Source of the DNA: Pseudomonadota bacterium
GTDB taxonomy: Bacteria > Desulfobacterota > Desulfobulbia > Desulfobulbales > DAOVYS01
Assembly: GCA_030635485.1 (NCBI GenBank)
Contig: DAOVYS010000013.1
Location: 1 to 21,161, forward strand
Length of the DNA: 21,161 nt
Direction: 5' to 3'
Positions 14,520 to 21,161 of the stretch are shown piece by piece (the stretch's first letter is position 1; every line of letters begins with the position of its first letter). The notes beneath the pieces are model-generated. The model saw only the letters and a list, made by a program, of their open reading frames with translations. It ran no database searches and was not told the origin of the DNA. The position numbers and the translations under genes are program-made.

Positions 14520-14960
14520 ATGATTGTATTTGATCTTGCATGTGTTTGCGGCTATCAGTTTGAGGGCTGGTTTCAGTGCCGGGAGGAATTTGAGGCGCAG
14601 AGTAAGTCTCAAATGCTGCTATGCCCGGAATGCGGAAGTGATAATATACACAAGATCCTTTCACCGGTGGCGGCTGTGCGATCCGGTGCGTGTGTAAGCG
14701 AAGTGCCGGATGGTGCCGCCGGGTCGGCCGGAAATGAACGAATTGCATCCACACTCGCCAGACTGCAGGATTACGTGGTTAAGAATTTCGAGGATGTGGG
14801 AACAAAACTCGCGGAAGAGACTTTGAAAATGCATTACGGGGTTGAGAAGGCTCGGAACATCCGTGGAGTCGCCACGGAGGATGAAGAGAAAGTCCTCAAG
14901 AGTGAAGGAATAAAATTTTTAAAGATCCCGATGCCGGTCAAGGAGGAAGAACCGAATTAA
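14520..14960 (+). CDS. DUF1178 family protein with N-terminal zinc ribbon
   Basis: The N-terminus MIVFDLACVCGYQFEGWFQC, followed by LLCPECGSDNIHKILSPVA, is the DUF1178 signature. C8, C10, C35 and C38 form a likely zinc site, with C20 nearby. The family is widespread in Proteobacteria and has no established function. The remaining 100 residues are a charged helical region (LARLQDYVVKNFEDVGTKLA) and a C-terminal tail with GIKFLKIPMPVKEEE. The start ATG 14520 matches the family; an upstream GTG-type start would add non-homologous residues. A loose AACC-containing heptamer-like array (14484-14510) precedes it instead of a good Shine-Dalgarno. It may be co-transcribed with the MauE-like gene 35 bp upstream. 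Confidence 0.9.
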   Translation: MIVFDLACVCGYQFEGWFQCREEFEAQSKSQMLLCPECGSDNIHKILSPVAAVRSGACVSEVPDGAAGSAGNERIASTLARLQDYVVKNFEDVGTKLAEETLKMHYGVEKARNIRGVATEDEEKVLKSEGIKFLKIPMPVKEEEPN

Positions 14961-14967
14961 CCTCCCT

Positions 14968-15168
14968 CTATTCTCCTTTTTCAATCACATCGCTGAAGTT
15001 CTTATCCAGGAAACTGCATTCCAGTGGAGACAGATCGAATTTGATTTCAGCCTCCCTTATTATATCCTGTCTGCTTTTTTTAGGATCGGTCTGCACGATC
15101 TCACTGATCCAGCGAATCGTTTTTTTCATTTTTTCCCCTGATGGTTGAGTATTCGCGGCCGGTGCCAT
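14968..15168 (-). CDS. Small hypothetical protein downstream of glgB
   Basis: A 66-residue protein with no family I recognise. The ATG is preceded by AAAGGAGACAAAGC, a good Shine-Dalgarno with 8-nt spacing, which is the main reason to accept it. It starts 32 bp after the glgB stop on the same strand, so it is likely the second gene of a glgB operon. After a short polar N-terminus the sequence is helical and charged (RWISEIVQTDPKKSRQDIIR, then EIKFDLSPLECSFLDKNF), with one Cys. It converges with the DUF1178 gene with only 7 bp between stops. No signal or membrane segment is seen. Confidence 0.65.
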   Translation of the reverse strand: MAPAANTQPSGEKMKKTIRWISEIVQTDPKKSRQDIIREAEIKFDLSPLECSFLDKNFSDVIEKGE

Positions 15169-15200
15169 GCTTTGTCTCCTTTGTTTAGTGTTTGTTTTTT

Positions 15201-17414
15201 TTATTCTTCTTCAGTTACAGGTTTCAAGATGATTCCACCAAGCGGAGGAACCGATACCAGGACGTGATACTGGGCTTCCCCGAACGCTTCCTTAACCGGT
15301 TCCTTGAGATGGGTGGTTCCCACCCCGCTGCCGCCGAATTCCGTGGCGTCGGATGAAAAGATTTCCCTATATGTGACGTTTGACGGGACGCCCATTTTAT
15401 AGTCATGTAACACTTGAGGCGTGAAATTCAACAGGCAGACCAGGTGATCTTCAGGGTTCTTGGCAAAGCGGGCGAATACGATAATGCTGTTGTCAACATC
15501 CTTAAAGTCCATCCATTTGAAACCATCATCGGAGAAGTCGACTTCCCAGAGTGCGGGGTTCGTCAGATAGAGGTTGTTTAGGTGTTTTACATACTGCTGC
15601 AATTGGCGGTGTTTCCCATCCTTTTCCACCAGATGCCAGTCAATGCTCACCTTGCAGTACCATTCCGAGACCTGGCCGAATTCGCCGCCCATAAAGAGGA
15701 GTTTTTTGCCGGGATGTGTCCATTGGAGAAAGAAGAGAAGCCTGAGGTTGGCAAATTGCTGCCACCTGTCACCCGGCATTTTTGAAAGCAGAGAGTTTTT
15801 GCCGTGGACCACCTCGTCATGCGACAGAGGAAGGATGAAATTTTCAGAGAAGGCATATAGCAGTGAAAATGTGAGGGCATTGTGATGATGTTTTCTGTAA
15901 ATCGGGTCTTTTGTAAAGTAGTGCAGCATGTCGTTCATCCAACCCATATTCCACTTGAAACCGAAACCGAGGCCGCCGGCATCAGCAGGTTTGGAGACGC
16001 CGAAAAAGCTTGTGGACTCCTCTGCTATCATCATGATGTCAGGGAAATGGTCGTATGCTATGCTGTTTAAATGCCTGATAAATTCAATGGCCTCAAAATT
16101 TTCTTTTCCTCCTTGAATGTTCGGCACCCATTCACCTTCTTTGCGCGCATAGTCCCTGTATAGCATGGAAGCCACCGCGTCCCACCTGAGTCCGTCAATA
16201 TGGAACCTGTCAAGCCAGAACAGTGCGTTTGAGATCAGGAAGTTGCTGACTTCCTTGCGGCCGAAATTAAATATAAGGGTTTCCCATTCAGGTTGTTCGC
16301 CTTCCTTTGGGTCGTGATGCTCATACAGGGCGGTTCCGTCGAACCGGCCGAGGCTGTGTCCGTCTGTTGGAAAGTGTGAGGGGACCCAGTCCAGAAATAC
16401 GCCGATATTGTTCTGGTGACAGCGGTCCACGAAACGCATGAAATCCTGTGGTGTTCCAAACCTGCTGGTCACTGCGAAATATCCGGTTATCTGGTATCCC
16501 CATGATTCATCGAGCGGATGCTCCATGATGGGCATAAGTTCGACATGGGTGAAGCCCATTTCCTTGAGATATGGAATAAGGTGATCGCCCAGTTCTTCAA
16601 AGGTGAGAAATCTGGTGGGGTCTCCCGGATCCCGATGCCATGATCCCGGATGGATTTCGTATACGGAGATAGGGCTTTTATAGGGATTAACTTTTTTTCT
16701 GTCGGCCATCCAGCGATTATCCTGCCATTCGTGACCACCGATGTCCCAGACTATGGAAGCGCTTTTAGGGCGAAGTTCGGCGTGGAACTGGAATGGGTCG
16801 GCCTTTTCAAGAATAAGGGATGTGCTTGTCCGGATTTCGAATTTGTATATATCTCCCTGTCGAATTTCAGGGATGAAGAGTTCCCACACGCCGGAATCCT
16901 GGATCATGCGCATCTGGTGAACGCGGCCGTCCCAGAAGTTGAAGTCTCCGATCACGCTTACCCGTCTGGCCGTGGGAGCCCAGACACGGAATATGGTTCC
17001 TGAAATATTGTCTATCTTGGTGGGATGGCAGCCCATTTTTTCATAAAGCTTGTATTGGGTTCCCATCTTGAAAAGGTGCTGGTCATACTCGGTCAGTTGT
17101 GGCAGGAATCTGTACGGATCATGAAATGTGCGGGTGAGACTTCCGTAATACGAGGCTTCGAATTGGTACAGGAAAGGCTCTGTTTCAGGATAATCTGAAA
17201 TATGGATCTCAAAGACCCCCTCTTCCCTTATCCGGTCCATCTCCCGTCTTTTATCGCCTACGACCAGCATTACGGAGTCCGCATGAGGATGAAAGGCGCG
17301 AATAACCGCAGTTGAATGTTCCTTGTCGACATCATGCAGACCCAGAACCACGAATGGGTCATGATGGTCGGCTTCGATTACTCGGTTTAGTTCCTTTTTT
17401 AAATCAATCGGCAT
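15201..17414 (-). CDS. glgB: 1,4-alpha-glucan branching enzyme
   Basis: GlgB (GH13) cuts an alpha-1,4-glucan chain and rejoins it by an alpha-1,6 bond during glycogen synthesis. Domains: an N-terminal branching-enzyme module (about 1-115), CBM48 (about 135-230, with FRVWAPTARRVSVIGDFNFW), the catalytic barrel (about 250-620) and the all-beta C domain. Catalytic residues are D412 in DGLRWDAVASML, E465 in MMIAEESTSF and the transition-state Asp 533 in LSHDEVVHGK; their spacing is the same as in E. coli GlgB. The length of 737 is normal. AGGA lies 9 nt before the ATG. malQ at the right end of the window suggests a scattered glycogen/maltodextrin set. No glgA, glgC or glgP is visible. Confidence 0.97.
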   Translation of the reverse strand: MPIDLKKELNRVIEADHHDPFVVLGLHDVDKEHSTAVIRAFHPHADSVMLVVGDKRREMDRIREEGVFEIHISDYPETEPFLYQFEASYYGSLTRTFHDPYRFLPQLTEYDQHLFKMGTQYKLYEKMGCHPTKIDNISGTIFRVWAPTARRVSVIGDFNFWDGRVHQMRMIQDSGVWELFIPEIRQGDIYKFEIRTSTSLILEKADPFQFHAELRPKSASIVWDIGGHEWQDNRWMADRKKVNPYKSPISVYEIHPGSWHRDPGDPTRFLTFEELGDHLIPYLKEMGFTHVELMPIMEHPLDESWGYQITGYFAVTSRFGTPQDFMRFVDRCHQNNIGVFLDWVPSHFPTDGHSLGRFDGTALYEHHDPKEGEQPEWETLIFNFGRKEVSNFLISNALFWLDRFHIDGLRWDAVASMLYRDYARKEGEWVPNIQGGKENFEAIEFIRHLNSIAYDHFPDIMMIAEESTSFFGVSKPADAGGLGFGFKWNMGWMNDMLHYFTKDPIYRKHHHNALTFSLLYAFSENFILPLSHDEVVHGKNSLLSKMPGDRWQQFANLRLLFFLQWTHPGKKLLFMGGEFGQVSEWYCKVSIDWHLVEKDGKHRQLQQYVKHLNNLYLTNPALWEVDFSDDGFKWMDFKDVDNSIIVFARFAKNPEDHLVCLLNFTPQVLHDYKMGVPSNVTYREIFSSDATEFGGSGVGTTHLKEPVKEAFGEAQYHVLVSVPPLGGIILKPVTEEE

Positions 17415-17760
17415 AATTTTTCCTATAGCAGCCCTAGTCCGGGCGGGAGTGTAATGGTATTATCCGGTAACGTGCAGATGCACCACCTGTGACCGTTTTT
17501 TTACACGGTAAGGGGGATAACCGTTGTCTGGTCGCATCGCACCGTGATCAGTTACATGTAGAGGTAGTTTAGCACAATTGAAAATGGAAATACTATATCT
17601 TTTTTATTTTCCCACCTAACCATTTTTTACTCAACTATTTGACGATATCTGTACAAGTAATCTGGTGTTTAGTTTGATCATATGATACAAAGGATGTGTT
17701 AAGGGATCTCAACTTTTAAAAAAATCATCTTATTGATGGGCCGCTATCCAGGTGAATGAG
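17415..17760. other. Divergent intergenic region between glgB and yqgE
   Basis: About 346 bp without a gene. It must hold the promoters for glgB (leftward) and yqgE (rightward), but I found no convincing -35/-10 pair. At 17464-17565 are GGTAACGTGCAGATGCACCA and, further on, GCATCGCACCGTGATCAGTT, which resemble the two arms of the palindrome at 19431-19536, so this is probably a decayed relative. ACCGT-loop-ACGGT (about 17493-17510) forms a small hairpin. The part from 17570 to 17740 is AT-rich and unremarkable. AGGTGA before 17761 is the yqgE Shine-Dalgarno. Confidence 0.5.
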
Positions 17761-18312
17761 ATGGAATCATTGCAGGGTCATTTTTTGATAGCTACGTCAC
17801 AGATGCCTGATCCTCGTTTTAAGGAGCGGGTTATCTATATGTGCACGCATACGGATGAAGGGGCCATGGGCCTTACAGTAAACCAGCCGGTTCCGAATGT
17901 GACGCTGGCCGATATTTTTCGAAGCGCCAACCTCACTGTGCCGGACAGGTCGTTCCCTAATGTATACATGGGCGGTCCGGTAGAGATGGATACAGGTTTT
18001 TTTCTCTTTTCCTCGGAATACGAGCCGAAAAATTTTATCCGGGTAACTCCTACTGTCAGTTTATCACGGGACCCGGAGATCCTGCGTGAGATATGGAAAG
18101 GGCAGGGACCCGAGGAATTTATTTTTGCGCTTGGATATGCAGGCTGGGCGGCTGGGCAGCTGGAAGGTGAACTTATAATGAACGGTTGGCTAACTCTGCC
18201 GGCGGAAGATGAGGTCTTGTTCAACACGCCCGATGAATTCAAGTGGAAGAAGGCTGCCGACAGATTTGGTATCGATATTGCGTTATTTGGAGACGTGATA
18301 GGCACCGCGTGA
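17761..18312 (+). CDS. yqgE: YqgE/AlgH family protein
   Basis: A DUF179 (YqgE/AlgH) protein of 183 residues. The N-terminal signature MESLQGHFLIATSQMPDPRF, followed by GAMGLTVNQP, and the later FALGYAGWAAGQLEGEL and NGWLTLPA are characteristic. The family is widespread; AlgH was once linked to alginate regulation in Pseudomonas, but its biochemical role is unknown. I chose ATG 17761 because AGGTGA lies 6 nt upstream and the family begins at this Met; GTG 17752 would add three residues. A strong terminator follows directly, so it is probably a single-gene unit. Confidence 0.93.
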   Translation: MESLQGHFLIATSQMPDPRFKERVIYMCTHTDEGAMGLTVNQPVPNVTLADIFRSANLTVPDRSFPNVYMGGPVEMDTGFFLFSSEYEPKNFIRVTPTVSLSRDPEILREIWKGQGPEEFIFALGYAGWAAGQLEGELIMNGWLTLPAEDEVLFNTPDEFKWKKAADRFGIDIALFGDVIGTA

Positions 18313-18333
18313 TCGGCGAATTTGTAGATTATT

Positions 18334-18359
18334 GCGCCCTTTGGGGCGCGTTTTTTTTT
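18334..18359 (+). terminator. Rho-independent terminator of yqgE
   Basis: Stem GCGCCC (18334-18339) and GGGCGC (18344-18349) with loop TTTG, followed by G and nine T residues (18351-18359). It lies 21 bp after the yqgE stop codon. It is the clearest intrinsic terminator in the window. Confidence 0.92.
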
Positions 18360-18365
18360 GATTTT

Positions 18366-18416
18366 GTAACAGTTCGGTGGTTTTAGCTATATTTCGGCAT
18401 CACGCTGAATAGTTAC
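18366..18416. repeat. 51-bp dispersed repeat, copy 2
   Basis: GTAACAGTTCGGTGGTTTTA at the left and CATCACGCTGAATAGTTAC at the right match copy 1 (1958-2007) with a few differences. The ends are imperfect inverted repeats. It lies between the yqgE terminator and the YkgJ-type gene, 30 bp upstream of that start codon, so the downstream promoter may overlap it. Confidence 0.7.
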
Positions 18417-18445
18417 TTGATTTTTTCAAAACCGGAAGCGTAAAT

Positions 18446-18832
18446 ATGAGTGAACAAAGCGAGATTTTTGTCTGTCAGGGGTGTGGCCACTGCTGCCACG
18501 GCAAGGCCACGGTCTCCCTTGACAAGGCCGACATTGAAAGAATGGTCTCATTTTTGAAGCTGCCGTTTGAGCAGGTGAAAGAGAAATATCTGCGTATTTC
18601 AGGTGCGATTGTCCAGATGAAGATCGTGGATGGCCACTGTATTTTCTACAAAGATGGCTGCACGATTCATCCCGGAAAACCTTGGCGTTGTTCAGAGTGG
18701 CCTCTTCATCCCAGTATTCTGACGGATGAGGCCAATTTTTCCGCAATCAGCGAATCGTGTGCCGGTATTAAGAAAGATTTGGGATATGAGGAGTTTTGCC
18801 GGAAATTTTCGGATTATCTTGGAAAATCCTGA
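18446..18832 (+). CDS. YkgJ family cysteine-cluster protein
   Basis: A 128-residue protein of the YkgJ (Zn/Fe-chelating, UPF0153) family. The N-terminal CQGCGHCC cluster (C10, C13, C16, C17) and the later Cys at 65 (DGHCIFY), 72 (DGCTIH), 82 (WRCSEWP) and 105 (ESCAG) follow the family order CxxCxxCC, C, GC, C, C. Such proteins are thought to bind a zinc ion or an Fe-S cluster; no reaction is established. GGAAG is a modest Shine-Dalgarno 11 nt or so before the ATG. The neighbours yqgE and rlmH give no functional clue. Confidence 0.9.
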   Translation: MSEQSEIFVCQGCGHCCHGKATVSLDKADIERMVSFLKLPFEQVKEKYLRISGAIVQMKIVDGHCIFYKDGCTIHPGKPWRCSEWPLHPSILTDEANFSAISESCAGIKKDLGYEEFCRKFSDYLGKS

Positions 18833-18858
18833 TGTTTTCTGTTGGTGGTTTTAGCAAA

Positions 18859-18924
18859 ATGGTGGGCACAGCCCACACTACAAATCCATGGGTGATTCTG
18901 TAGGGTGGGCTGTGCCCTGGCCAT
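18859..18924. repeat. Palindrome with GGGCACAGCCCAC arms
   Basis: ATGGTGGGCACAGCCCACAC (from 18859, arm to 18881) and GTAGGGTGGGCTGTGCCCTG (from 18900, arm to 18924) are inverted repeats with a few mismatches around an 18-nt centre. The GTAGGGTGGGC...GTGCCC sequence is of a type I recall from many unrelated bacterial genomes as a dispersed REP-like repeat. It occupies the gap before rlmH and could also weaken transcription between the YkgJ-type gene and rlmH. Confidence 0.65.
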
Positions 18925-18960
18925 ACTCATAATTAAAATGTCAAGCACTACCATATCATC

Positions 18961-19431
18961 ATGCGGATCAAAATCGTGTATCCTGGTAAGACCAGAGAGG
19001 GCTATATTCAGGCCGGGATTGATGATTTTATGAAACGGCTGAAACGGTTTACACGGCTTGATGCGCGAATAGTGAAAGATAAGCGCGGAAAGGGGAATGA
19101 ATCCGAGGCAAGGATCAAGGAAGAGGAGGGAAAACGGCTTGTTGCCGCATTGGATGACGCTTCATTCGTGGTTGCGCTGGATAGCGCGGGCCGGCAGGTG
19201 AGTTCGGAAAAGCTTGCCGCTCTTATCAGCGGGTGGGAAAATCAGAACCGTAAATGTGTGTCGTTTGTTGTAGGCGGGGCGTTGGGACTGTCTCCTGAAG
19301 TCCTGAAACAGGCTGATATGGTGCTTTCCCTCTCAAAAATGACCTTCACCCATGAGATGGCCCGCCTGATTCTCTTGGAGCAGATATACAGGGCGTACAC
19401 TATTAAGGCCGGAACGCGCTACCACAAATAA
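18961..19431 (+). CDS. rlmH: 23S rRNA (pseudouridine1915-N3)-methyltransferase RlmH
   Basis: RlmH is a SPOUT methyltransferase that uses S-adenosylmethionine to methylate pseudouridine 1915 in helix 69 of 23S rRNA in assembled 70S ribosomes. The 156 residues match the family. The trefoil-knot motifs are FVVGGALGLSPEVLKQAD and LSLSKMTFTHEMARLILLEQ, then YRAYTIKAGTRYHK at the C-terminus, whose terminal His/Lys is functionally important in the family. The start ATG follows CATATCATC with no Shine-Dalgarno, but MRIKIVYPGK is the usual N-terminus. A 47-bp-arm palindrome begins at the stop codon. Confidence 0.96.
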   Translation: MRIKIVYPGKTREGYIQAGIDDFMKRLKRFTRLDARIVKDKRGKGNESEARIKEEEGKRLVAALDDASFVVALDSAGRQVSSEKLAALISGWENQNRKCVSFVVGGALGLSPEVLKQADMVLSLSKMTFTHEMARLILLEQIYRAYTIKAGTRYHK

Positions 19432-19536
19432 AACTTTTCAGAGGCGGAGCATCTGCACGTGATCAGTCCAACCGGTATAGGTGGGCTATTACCGGTCGGA
19501 CTGATCACGTGCATCTGCACCACCTCTGAAAAGTTT
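19431..19536. repeat. Large palindrome (47-bp arms) between convergent rlmH and nifU-like genes
   Basis: The arms 19431-19477 and 19490-19536 agree at 42 of 47 positions around a 12-nt loop. They contain CATCTGCACGTGATCAGTCC and its complement. The same core occurs at 12-28 and, decayed, at 17464-17565. The element starts inside the rlmH stop codon. As a hairpin it could end transcripts from both convergent genes, but it lacks a good T-run, and its recurrence at other sites favours a dispersed palindromic repeat. The following 19537-19644 shows only a weak TAACCG/CGGTTA hairpin. Confidence 0.75.
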
Positions 19537-19644
19537 ACAGCGCAACAGGTCTTATTAACTTTTATGACATATATCCTGGGTAACCGATCACGGGGCAATA
19601 AACATCGTTGAAAAATCCTGTGACCCCTTACGGTTAATCTTTCG

Positions 19645-19866
19645 TCAGACGGATTTTACCTCTTTGACTTCAGGGATTTCGGCCTTGAGGATTTTTTCAA
19701 TTCCGTGTTTGAGCGTCATTTGGGACATTGGGCATCCTTTGCATGCGCCTGTAAGCTGCACCTTGACTATTCCGTCATCCGTGACGTCCACAAGTATTAC
19801 ATCTCCGCCGTCTTTTTGAAGTGCAGGCCTGATCTCTTCCAGAACTTTTTGTATTTTGTCTCGCAT
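19645..19866 (-). CDS. NifU C-terminal domain protein (Fe-S scaffold/carrier)
   Basis: A 73-residue stand-alone NifU-type domain. MRDKIQKVLEEIRPALQKDG, then GACKGCPMSQMTL with the CX2C pair C42 and C45 that binds a [4Fe-4S] cluster for transfer to apo-proteins. The longer open frame extends upstream to 20055, but its first 63 residues overlap the malQ start and are not family-like. I therefore start at ATG 19866, which has AAGGAG 8 nt upstream. The domain length is normal for NfuA-like small carriers. It is divergent from malQ and probably transcribed from its own promoter (19891-19919). Confidence 0.92.
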   Translation of the reverse strand: MRDKIQKVLEEIRPALQKDGGDVILVDVTDDGIVKVQLTGACKGCPMSQMTLKHGIEKILKAEIPEVKEVKSV

Positions 19867-19890
19867 GGTCAATCTCCTTTTTATGCACTC

Positions 19891-19919
19891 TATATAACTC
19901 TTGCGATGATTGCAAGCAA
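19891..19919 (-). promoter_or_regulatory. Probable promoter of the nifU-like gene
   Basis: On the minus strand, TTGCTT (complement of 19914-19919) and TATATA (19891-19896) are separated by 17 nt. Its -35 box overlaps the -35 box of the opposite promoter at 19910-19938. The leader to ATG 19866 would be about 20 nt and contains the Shine-Dalgarno. Confidence 0.4.
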
Positions 19920-19938
19920 CCCGTATAACCAGTATAAT
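19910..19938 (+). promoter_or_regulatory. Sigma-70-like promoter of malQ
   Basis: TTGCAA (19910-19915) and a perfect TATAAT (19933-19938) are separated by 17 nt. A transcript would begin near 19945 and reach ATG 19993 after about 48 nt, with AACAGGAG as the ribosome binding site. It is the best promoter match I found in the window. Confidence 0.6.
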
Positions 19939-19992
19939 CCGTATTGTCATCTCCCAAGATTGAATAAAAGATCCCGAAAAAACAGGAGTACC

Positions 19993-21161
19993 ATGCCAAT
20001 GATCGAGCGCAGTAGCGGCATTATGATACATGTCACATCTCTCCCGGGAGATCACGGGATAGGCGACATGGGGCGGAATAGTCTTGATTTTATAGATTTT
20101 TTGTCAAATGCCGGCCAGCGTTACTGGCAGTTTCTTCCGGTTGGGCCGACCAGCATGGAATTCGGTAATTCCCCGTACATGAGCCTGTCAGCCTTTGCCG
20201 GGAATCCACTCTTGATCGACCCTGAGCAGCTTAGAGAAGCCGGACTTCTCTCTGATGCTGATTTTGCGGAAAAACCCGACTTTTCCGAGTATTTTGTGGA
20301 ATTTGAAAAAGTAATTCCATACAAGGAGCGTCTCCTGAAAATCGCCTTTGAGCCATTTAAAAGGATGGGTGGCAGCCCTGAATTCGACCGGTTTTGTAAA
20401 CAGGAGAAATGGCTCGATGATTACGCACTTTTTATGAGTTTGAGGGAGGAAAATGGTCAGCTTCCCTGGAATGAATGGGATCGATCAATCGCTCTTCGGG
20501 AAGAGGCGGCAATGAATAAGAGCCGGAAAGGGCTGGCCGGCCGGATTTTTTTCCATAAGTTCGTCCAGTTCTGTTTTTACGATCAGTTGGACAAGATGAG
20601 ACAATACGCGGCGCGGAAAGGGGTTGTGCTGATCGGCGACATCCCTATTTACGTGGGGTGGGACAGCTCGGACGTATGGGAGAACCAAGAGTGTTTCAAA
20701 CTGGACGAAAAGACCCTTCAGCCGACACATGTGGCTGGGGTCCCACCTGACTATTTCAGTGACACCGGGCAGCGATGGGGAAATCCCATTTACAGGTGGA
20801 AGACCAGGGACGGGCGCGTTAATATGCCCCTCTATTCGTGGTGGAGAGAGAGATTTGATGTCACGTTTAAAATTGTGGACATTGTGCGGATTGACCATTT
20901 CAGAGGGTTTGAGGCGTACTGGGAGATTCCTGCTAAGGAGAAGACCGCGGTCAAGGGAAGCTGGGTCAAGGGGCCTGGAATAGGTTTTTTTAGGAAGATG
21001 GCTGCCAATGTCGGTGATCTTCCCATAATTGCCGAGGATCTGGGCGTAATCACTCCGGAAGTGGAAAAATTGCGGGATGACCTGGGATTTCCAGGAATGA
21101 AGATACTCCATTTTGCCTTTGACTCTGACGACAAAAACCTGTACCTGCCGCACAATTATAA
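19993..21161 (+). CDS. malQ: 4-alpha-glucanotransferase (amylomaltase), 5' part, runs off window
   Basis: MalQ (GH77) transfers alpha-1,4-glucan segments between maltodextrins and releases glucose, in the cytoplasm. The 389 codons present (of about 500) stay open to the end of the window. Motifs: GIMIHVTSLPGDHGIGDMG near the N-terminus, YWQFLPVGPT, GDIPIYVGWDSSDVW, GVPPDYFSDTGQRWGNPIY, RIDHFRGFEAYWEIP with the nucleophile Asp, and IAEDLGVITPEVEKL with the acid/base Glu. The final transition-state Asp lies beyond the window. ATG 19993 has AGGAG 5 nt upstream and a sigma-70-like promoter further up. With glgB it indicates glycogen or maltodextrin turnover. Confidence 0.96.
   Translation, partial: MPMIERSSGIMIHVTSLPGDHGIGDMGRNSLDFIDFLSNAGQRYWQFLPVGPTSMEFGNSPYMSLSAFAGNPLLIDPEQLREAGLLSDADFAEKPDFSEYFVEFEKVIPYKERLLKIAFEPFKRMGGSPEFDRFCKQEKWLDDYALFMSLREENGQLPWNEWDRSIALREEAAMNKSRKGLAGRIFFHKFVQFCFYDQLDKMRQYAARKGVVLIGDIPIYVGWDSSDVWENQECFKLDEKTLQPTHVAGVPPDYFSDTGQRWGNPIYRWKTRDGRVNMPLYSWWRERFDVTFKIVDIVRIDHFRGFEAYWEIPAKEKTAVKGSWVKGPGIGFFRKMAANVGDLPIIAEDLGVITPEVEKLRDDLGFPGMKILHFAFDSDDKNLYLPHNY

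Noticed and set aside
19867..20055. N-terminal extension of the NifU-like protein
   Set aside because: The extra 63 residues are not family-like, overlap the malQ start and promoters, and a good Shine-Dalgarno supports ATG 19866.
20485..21153. 222-codon minus-strand frame at the right end
   Set aside because: It is the antisense shadow of malQ, whose plus-strand frame has clear GH77 motifs and stays open to the window end.

Overview
The window looks like a chromosomal, mostly housekeeping segment from an anaerobic Desulfobacterota (old Deltaproteobacteria) genome, probably a Desulfobacteria-type lineage. I infer this from several things together: a cobalamin-binding radical SAM protein with a DUF4080-type tail, an IspH fused to a UbiA-like membrane domain, a bacterial Bpt leucyltransferase, a DUF1573/rhodanese/MauE periplasmic redox cluster, a candidate selenocysteine codon, and many small palindromic and 7-bp tandem repeats between genes. 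No rRNA, tRNA, CRISPR array, prophage or complete insertion sequence is visible.

Layout. 1-2090: ilvC (minus strand) with a perfect 30-bp-arm palindrome upstream, the eroded C-terminal scar of a chemoreceptor gene, and a 50-bp dispersed repeat. 2091-5228: a B12/radical SAM protein (minus), bpt (plus) and a stand-alone cyclic-nucleotide-binding-domain protein (minus). 5504-12013, all plus strand: ispH-ubiA fusion, ftsY, a DjlA-like co-chaperone, a class I/II aminotransferase, and a DUF3524 (queuosine-tRNA mannosyltransferase-like) gene interrupted by an in-frame TGA. 12138-14960, plus strand: a secreted DUF1573 protein whose reading frame crosses a TGA exactly where the family has the first Cys of its CGC motif, then a membrane-anchored rhodanese, a MauE/DoxX membrane protein and a DUF1178 zinc-ribbon protein. 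14968-17414: a small hypothetical gene and glgB (minus). 17761-19431: yqgE/algH, a YkgJ-type Cys-cluster protein and rlmH (plus). 19645-21161: a NifU C-domain protein (minus) and the 5' part of malQ (plus), which with glgB points to glycogen/maltodextrin metabolism.

The most interesting item is the DUF1573 gene. Read through TGA 12426-12428, the two separately called pieces become one 364-residue protein with U-G-C in place of C-G-C, and a stem-loop follows the TGA at the position expected of a bacterial SECIS. The next two genes both carry Cys motifs (rhodanese YCSGREC, MauE DCGC), so the cluster may be a periplasmic thiol/selenol redox module. A second in-frame TGA, in the neighbouring DUF3524 gene, lacks these supports and looks like a nonsense mutation or sequencing error. 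TGA is the normal stop of several intact genes here, so a changed genetic code is not the explanation.

The intergenic DNA is unusually structured. There are three related hairpins with 7-bp-repeat arms and the same loop (3811-3945, 7250-7403, 10849-10941), other heptamer arrays of different sequence, two copies of a 50-51 bp element, three relatives of a GTGCAKMTGCAC palindrome, and a nested 159-bp palindrome. Several plus-strand genes start directly after such a repeat without a visible Shine-Dalgarno sequence.
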